Assembly: GCA_002435595.1 (NCBI GenBank)
Contig: DJBL01000119.1
Location: 1 to 64,000, forward strand
Direction: 5' to 3'
From: Stenotrophomonas maltophilia
Lineage (GTDB): Bacteria; Pseudomonadota; Gammaproteobacteria; Xanthomonadales; Xanthomonadaceae
Length of the DNA stretch: 64,000 bases
The notes under the pieces are model-generated. The model was not told the origin of the DNA. It made no database searches and saw nothing but the letters and a program-made list of their open reading frames with translations. A program made the position numbers and the translations under genes. This document shows positions 59,637 to 64,000 of this stretch, in pieces (within the stretch, counting starts at the first letter, position 1; every line of letters begins with the position of its first letter).

Positions 59637-59776
59637 GTGGGTGACCGGTCCGCCCCGACCGATGCCACGTCCTGCCTGGCCCGGATGGCGCGACGGTGGT
59701 TGACCCACCACACCAGCCCGGGCAGTCCGTAGAGGACGGCCCCGACCAGCAGGAATATCTTGAATGCGGTGTTCAT
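59633..59776 (-). CDS. 47-residue single-helix membrane protein
   Basis: From the ATG at 59776: MNTAFKIFLLVGAVLYGLPG, then LVWWVNHRRAIRARQDVAS and a short tail. One transmembrane helix followed by a positive stretch, cytoplasmic by the positive-inside rule. Ends in ATGA with the next gene, which supports both being translated. Confidence 0.6.
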   Translation of the reverse strand: MNTAFKIFLLVGAVLYGLPGLVWWVNHRRAIRARQDVASVGADRSPT

Positions 59777-59937
59777 GGCGTGCCGATGCTTCAGGGCGAC
59801 AGGCCTAGTTCAGCAGAGTGCTCGTGAAGCCCCCGTCCATCCTGCATGGCCGGCACCATTTCATGCCCGGCCCACATTGGATTCGTAGGCTGGTTGGCAT
59901 TGCCGCTGCTTCCCGGTGGCGCCCGACTGGAGCCACG

Positions 59938-60537
59938 ATGCCCGCCGAGACACGCTCCGATTCCCGCGTTGCCCCCTCCGCCCGGCGGGTGCGCCGTTGG
60001 CTGCTCGGCCCGGTCCTGCTGGCCCTTGCCGCGCTGGCCGTGGCCAGCCTGTGGAACAGCCGCTGGGCGCAGGTGCCGCGCACACTGTGGACGCTCTCGC
60101 GCATGCCCGCGCCCGCGGCGTTGCCGGTGCCGGTGGAGGGAGTGAAGGCACGCGGTATCGCCGATACCTTTGGCGCGCCGCGCGGTCGCGACCGCACCCA
60201 TGCCGGGGTGGACATCTTTGCCAGGCGGGGCACGGCCGTGCGCAGTGCCGGCCCGGGGCTGGTGGTGGATATCCGCGAGGGCGGGCTGGGCGGGCGCCAG
60301 GTCTGGGTGTTGGGGCCGGCGCGCGAGCGCTATTACTACGCGCATCTGGACGGCTGGCGCGAGGGCCTGGCCCGCGGCGAGGTGGTGCAGGCCGGCACGG
60401 TGCTGGGCTACGTCGGCGACAGCGGCAATGCCAAGGGCACGCCGCCGCACCTGCACTGGGGCATCTATGGGCAGGCGGGCGCATATGATCCGCTGCCCCT
60501 GCTGCGGGCCTGGCAGGGCCCCGCCAGCGGTCCGTAG
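59938..60537 (+). CDS. M23-family metallopeptidase (LytM domain), membrane anchored
   Basis: 199 residues from the ATG at 59938. N-terminal transmembrane anchor (WLLGPVLLALAALAVASLWN). LytM core: GIADTFGAPRGRDRTHAGVD with the zinc His and Asp, RSAGPGLVVDIREGGLGG, YYYAHLDGW, and the HLHWGIYG motif. Residues are intact, so either peptidoglycan cleavage or amidase activation is possible. Unlike the decayed M23 gene at 44.6 kb, this one is whole. Confidence 0.88.
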   Translation: MPAETRSDSRVAPSARRVRRWLLGPVLLALAALAVASLWNSRWAQVPRTLWTLSRMPAPAALPVPVEGVKARGIADTFGAPRGRDRTHAGVDIFARRGTAVRSAGPGLVVDIREGGLGGRQVWVLGPARERYYYAHLDGWREGLARGEVVQAGTVLGYVGDSGNAKGTPPHLHWGIYGQAGAYDPLPLLRAWQGPASGP

Positions 60538-60579
60538 CTGTCCACGCGGGTTGCCCCGCCTGCCGCCGGGGACCCGCGC

Positions 60580-61686
60580 TCAGCGCGGCGGTGGGCCGGC
60601 GTGTGGTGCGGGCAGTGCATGCCCGAAGAAGCCCACGGCCTGGTCGATCGCGCTGCGATGGGTGGCCGGCCGCGGCACCGTGGATGCACACAGCGCACCC
60701 AGGCGCTGCTCGCCAAGCGCGGTACAGGTGGCGAGGAAGTCGTAGTGGCCTACGCCTGGCAGGGTCTGCAGCCGTGCGCTGGCCACCTCCCTGGCCACCA
60801 CCTCGCCATTGCTGGCGGGGGGCGCGATGGCATCCCCGTCGCCGAGCACGATGGAGACCGGCATGTCGAGTGCGCGCAGGTCGGCGGGCGTGAACGCCTG
60901 CACGATCGCCGGCGCGATCAGGAACACCGCGCGCACGCCGGGAACAGCGTGATCGGCAGCGGCGCGCGCCATGTACGGTGCCAGCGCGGGTGATGCCGCC
61001 GCGGCCATGCGCGCGGCCAGGGTGGTCTCGGGCATCTCCGGCTGCGGTTGGCAGACGCCATCGTCGGGGTGCGCACGGCAGAAGGCGAGCAGGTGCTCCA
61101 GCGTGACCTGCGCGCCGGCTGCGGCCAGGGCAGTGAAGCCACCGGCCGAGAAGCCGGCCACGCCCAGGCGGCGGGCATCCACGTGCGCACCCAGTACCGG
61201 GTCGGCCTGCACTGCGGCCAATGCCGCCTTGAGGTCCTCGGCGCGCTCCCAGCTCAGGAGGCTGCCGGCCAGCGTCATCGGCTCCACCCCGTTGTTGCCG
61301 GGGTGGTCCACCGCGATCACCAGGTACCCGGCGCGTGCCAGTTCGATGCCGAACCAGCCCATCATCCGCGCGCTGCCGCCGTTGCCGTGGGACAGCAGCA
61401 GGGTCGGGCGCGGGCCGGGTGCGATGGCGGCATCGGCGGCCGCACGGCCGACCACGAACAGCGGCGCATCCGGTGGACCGATGGTGATCGCTTGCTCGAC
61501 CGCGCCGACCGCGGCCGGGTACCACACCGTGTAGCGCAGTTCATCGCGGTGTGCGGCATCGCGCACGACGGCGCTGGCCACGCGCGTGGTGCCGTGGCGC
61601 TCACCAACGGCAGGGGCGTGCGGGGTGGCCATGGCCGGCGCGGTGGCCAGCCACAACAGCAGCCAGCAGCAGGGGTTCATGCGCAT
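60580..61686 (-). CDS. Exported alpha/beta hydrolase (dienelactone hydrolase-like)
   Basis: 368 residues (ATG at 61680, overlapping the previous stop as ATGA, is an equally good start). Signal peptide CCWLLLWLATAPAMA. LLLSHGNGGSARMMGWFGIE, DHPGNN, nucleophile elbow GVAGFSAGGFTAL, Asp in IVLGDGDAIAPP, His in PGVGHYDFLA. Resembles PAF-acetylhydrolase/predicted dienelactone hydrolases. Overlaps the AraC/GyrI gene upstream, so they form a pair. Confidence 0.86.
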   Translation of the reverse strand: MRMNPCCWLLLWLATAPAMATPHAPAVGERHGTTRVASAVVRDAAHRDELRYTVWYPAAVGAVEQAITIGPPDAPLFVVGRAAADAAIAPGPRPTLLLSHGNGGSARMMGWFGIELARAGYLVIAVDHPGNNGVEPMTLAGSLLSWERAEDLKAALAAVQADPVLGAHVDARRLGVAGFSAGGFTALAAAGAQVTLEHLLAFCRAHPDDGVCQPQPEMPETTLAARMAAAASPALAPYMARAAADHAVPGVRAVFLIAPAIVQAFTPADLRALDMPVSIVLGDGDAIAPPASNGEVVAREVASARLQTLPGVGHYDFLATCTALGEQRLGALCASTVPRPATHRSAIDQAVGFFGHALPAPHAGPPPR

Positions 61687-62540
61687 GTGTCAGGTCCGGG
61701 AGAAGGAGGGGGGTCGGCCAGCGGCAGCCAGATTTCCATGCCGCCGTGGCCGGTGTGCGGGTCAAAGCGCGCGTCGTAGCGCTCCAGTTCCGGTGCATCG
61801 GCCAGGCACAGGCCTGCCGCCGGCAGGTAGTGGTTGAGCAGCCAGTACCAGGTCGAGCGGATCGTGGCGATATGGCCGGCATGCCAGGCCACCACGTAGC
61901 GCCGGGCGGGAATCTGCACGGCCTGCCATGGGTGCGGCAGCGCTGCGGGGGTGGCCAGTTCGCGTCCGGCGATGTAGTCGAAACCGCCCTCGTCATCGTG
62001 GTTGCAGCACACCCCGTAATGGATGTCGGTACGCGCCGGGCCCTGTTGCGCCAGCTGCTGCCATTGCGCGGGAATGGCCGCCACCGAATCACCGCGATGG
62101 CGCGCAGCGACCCCGGCCACGCACAGCGCGCCGGCGTCGACCAGACGCGGTGGCTGCGCACACGGCACGGGCGCGTCGTCCAGGCGGATGGCCTGTACCA
62201 GGTTGATGCTGTCCAGGCCATGGGTGCGCACATGTTCCGGCGTGCGCCCGAACTGTTCGACGAAGGCACGGGTGAAGGCCGGGTGCGTGGCGTAGCCGGA
62301 GGCGAGTGCCACCTGCAGGATGTCGCGCGCGCCGGCGGCCAGCTGGTGCGCAGCCGCGCTCAGCCGTCGTCCGCGCAGGTGCCGCACCAGCGAGGTGCCG
62401 GTGCTGGCCTGGAACAGCCGTGACAGGTGGAACGGCGACAGCCCGACCACGCGGGCGACATCGGCCAGTGCGATCGCTTCGGCATGATGGCTCTCGATGT
62501 ACCACAGGGCCCTGCGTGCCGCGCTCATCCGGCATTCCAT
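61677..62540 (-). CDS. AraC-family regulator with GyrI-like effector domain
   Basis: 287 residues. AraC HTH at the N-terminus (AIALADVARVVGLSPFHLSR, ALASGYATHPAFTRAFVEQF), then a GyrI-like/SbmC ligand domain (DIHYGVCCNHDDEGGFDYIA, YVVAWHAGHIATIRSTWYWL, GGMEIWLPL), the Rob/SoxS-related layout that binds small aromatic or amphiphilic molecules. It precedes and overlaps the exported hydrolase gene. Confidence 0.9.
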   Translation of the reverse strand: MECRMSAARRALWYIESHHAEAIALADVARVVGLSPFHLSRLFQASTGTSLVRHLRGRRLSAAAHQLAAGARDILQVALASGYATHPAFTRAFVEQFGRTPEHVRTHGLDSINLVQAIRLDDAPVPCAQPPRLVDAGALCVAGVAARHRGDSVAAIPAQWQQLAQQGPARTDIHYGVCCNHDDEGGFDYIAGRELATPAALPHPWQAVQIPARRYVVAWHAGHIATIRSTWYWLLNHYLPAAGLCLADAPELERYDARFDPHTGHGGMEIWLPLADPPPSPGPDTCA

Positions 62541-62612
62541 GTCGGTGGACAGGCACGCAGGGTAGCCCAGTGGCGATACGCCCGCTTGCCCGTTCTTGCT
62601 GTGCCGGCCGCG

Positions 62613-64000
62613 TTACAGCGCCATGCTCAGCGCAACGAAGACGCTGCGACCGGGGGCCGGCGAAAACATCGGCTGGTTGTTGCCGCCCCAGAAGAAGGTG
62701 TCATACCACGCATAGGCGTACTGTCGGCCGGTGAGGTTTTTTACCTGCAGTTCCAGCGACACCCGTTCGCTCACCGCATACCCGGCGCTGGCATCGAGCA
62801 CCGCAAAGCCGCCGTAGCGACCGTGCTGGTTGGTCTCTTCGATGAAGTAATCGCCCTGCATGCGGCCTTGCATGCCCAGCCGCCAGCGCGTGTCGGGGCG
62901 GTAGTCGGCGCCGAGGTTGGTGATGTAGCGCGGGGTCGCCATCACGTCGTTGCCCGCCAGCGGACGGCCCTCGGCGGTGAACGCGCTGACCACCTTGGCC
63001 TGCTGGAGGGCATGGGAGGCCCACACCGACCAGTGCTCGCCCAGGCGGGCAGTGAACTGCAGGTCGATCCCGCGCCGACGGGTCTGGCCCAGGCCCACGG
63101 TGGTGCCGGTGGCCGGCATGTTGGCCACCTCGTCGGTGGCGTCCTGCTGCCAGACCGCCAGGCGCGCCTCGGTGCCGGTGGCCGGCGTGTAGCTGATGCC
63201 CAGCTCCTTGCCGGTGTTGATCGAGGGCCGGAAGGCAGCCTGCCCGGGGGTCAGGTACGCCGGCGGCGTGGACCCGGTCAGCACCTGGAACGTGCGGCCC
63301 CAGTTGGCATGCACGCGCCATGACCTGCCCAATGCGTAGGCCACGCTGAGCTTGGGCTGGTGGATGGTGCCGTAGCGCTGCAGCGGCGCGCTCACCGCGC
63401 CGGGCAGGTGGGTATCGCCGGAGAAGCGATCCACGCGCCAGGCCGGCACGATCCTGAGTGCGTCAGTGGGCTGGATCACCGCCTGCAGATAGGCGCCAAC
63501 GTTGTCCATCGCGTAGCGGTCATCGTTCTGGATGCGCGCCGGCAACGCGTCGAAGTCGGTGGGGATGGCATAGGGGTAACGCAGCCGCCGGTAACGGTTG
63601 TCCTGCTGCTCGACGTTGACGCCGCCGGCCACGGTGAGCCAGGCCGCGGCGCGCCAGGTCAGCGTACCGAGCAGACCGGTCTGGGTTTCGTCCCATTGCC
63701 GGCGCTGGCGCGGGGCGTTGCCCGGCACGTAGTCGGTAAAGGTGACCCGGCGGTCGTCCTGGTAGCGGTTGTAATACAGCTTGCTGCTGAGCTGCAGCGT
63801 GTCGGTGAGGCGTACGTCCAGATGGCTGGCGACGTGCTGCATCGTGCGCACGCTGCCGTCGTTGGCATTCCTGGCCGCCGACCCACGCCGCGCGGTGGCC
63901 AGTTCGTCGGCGGTGAGGAAGCCCGGCTCGTCCGCTTCCTGCCGGTAGGCGCGTGCAACCAGGCCGGCCTTGACCACGTCCTCCTCGCCGCCCACGAACC
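62613..64000 (-). CDS. TonB-dependent outer-membrane receptor (N-terminus beyond window)
   Basis: C-terminal ~462 residues of a beta-barrel receptor, running off the right edge. Alternating beta-strand text (SKLYYNRYQDDRRVTFTDYV, GLLGTLTWRAAAWLTVAGGV, FQVLTGSTPPAYLTPGQA), the TonB box-distal FAVLDASAGYAVSERVSLEL, QVKNLTGRQYAYAW, and the terminal aromatic FVALSMAL. Probably a siderophore or similar receptor; plug domain not in view. Confidence 0.88.
   Translation of the reverse strand, partial: FVGGEEDVVKAGLVARAYRQEADEPGFLTADELATARRGSAARNANDGSVRTMQHVASHLDVRLTDTLQLSSKLYYNRYQDDRRVTFTDYVPGNAPRQRRQWDETQTGLLGTLTWRAAAWLTVAGGVNVEQQDNRYRRLRYPYAIPTDFDALPARIQNDDRYAMDNVGAYLQAVIQPTDALRIVPAWRVDRFSGDTHLPGAVSAPLQRYGTIHQPKLSVAYALGRSWRVHANWGRTFQVLTGSTPPAYLTPGQAAFRPSINTGKELGISYTPATGTEARLAVWQQDATDEVANMPATGTTVGLGQTRRRGIDLQFTARLGEHWSVWASHALQQAKVVSAFTAEGRPLAGNDVMATPRYITNLGADYRPDTRWRLGMQGRMQGDYFIEETNQHGRYGGFAVLDASAGYAVSERVSLELQVKNLTGRQYAYAWYDTFFWGGNNQPMFSPAPGRSVFVALSMAL

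Overview
The window reads as a chromosome segment of a high-GC gammaproteobacterium of the Xanthomonadaceae, most like Stenotrophomonas. The basis is the order fis / DUF3426 / prmA and aroQ / accB / accC on one strand, strong third-position GC, many ATGA gene overlaps, and family-typical TonB receptors and two-component genes. This is judged from gene content and order; no database search was run. No rRNA, tRNA or CRISPR array was recognised.

Layout. (1) 1-10.4 kb is core: the end of an unidentified gene, plsC-cdsA (phospholipid synthesis), fis-DUF3426-prmA on the minus strand, small envelope genes, a decayed alpha/beta-hydrolase gene, and the aroQ-lprI-like-accB-accC operon. (2) 10.5-25.4 kb is an island with visibly lower GC. 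Its right part holds a Tn7-like transposition module on the minus strand: a TnsA-TnsB fusion, a TnsC/TniB ATPase and a TniQ protein, preceded by a small HTH protein. Its left part holds plus-strand genes that look like cargo: a PD-(D/E)XK protein overlapping a DUF4238 protein, a structured region resembling a phage C4-type RNA, a HEPN-like protein, an Mrr-like nuclease, an OLD-family ATPase/TOPRIM nuclease and an arylsulfatase. Two diverged copies of a ~95 bp repeat lie at the two borders in the same orientation. (3) 25.4-44.5 kb is a GC-rich but accessory-looking patchwork of one-component regulators (LysR, TetR, AraC, HxlR), each next to small oxidoreductases (NmrA-like, epimerase-like, SDR, azoreductase), with NTF2-like, pirin, RidA and HAD genes. 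It contains one clear deletion scar, where a LysR gene and an SDR gene have both lost their N-termini and are fused head to head.

(4) 44.6-47.8 kb has a broken M23 peptidase gene, an arsR | arsH-arsC arsenic locus with no efflux gene, and a DUF5694-type exported protein. (5) 48-64 kb returns to chromosome-like genes: an exported dikinase-like protein, a multi-PAS hybrid histidine kinase, a DJ-1/PfpI lipoprotein, a membrane-anchored AraC regulator, a Tat-exported carotenoid oxygenase with a DUF2141 partner, a NarL-type two-component pair, small membrane proteins, an M23 peptidase, an AraC/GyrI regulator overlapping an exported hydrolase, and a TonB-dependent receptor running off the right edge.

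A short palindromic repeat with core CGCTTCTGGCCGGAAGCG was found about nine times between 14.4 and 43.7 kb and not in the flanking core segments. The strongest candidate for something new is the Tn7-like element with a TnsAB fusion, a single TniQ and no CRISPR genes, carrying a cluster of nucleases of predicted anti-phage type.
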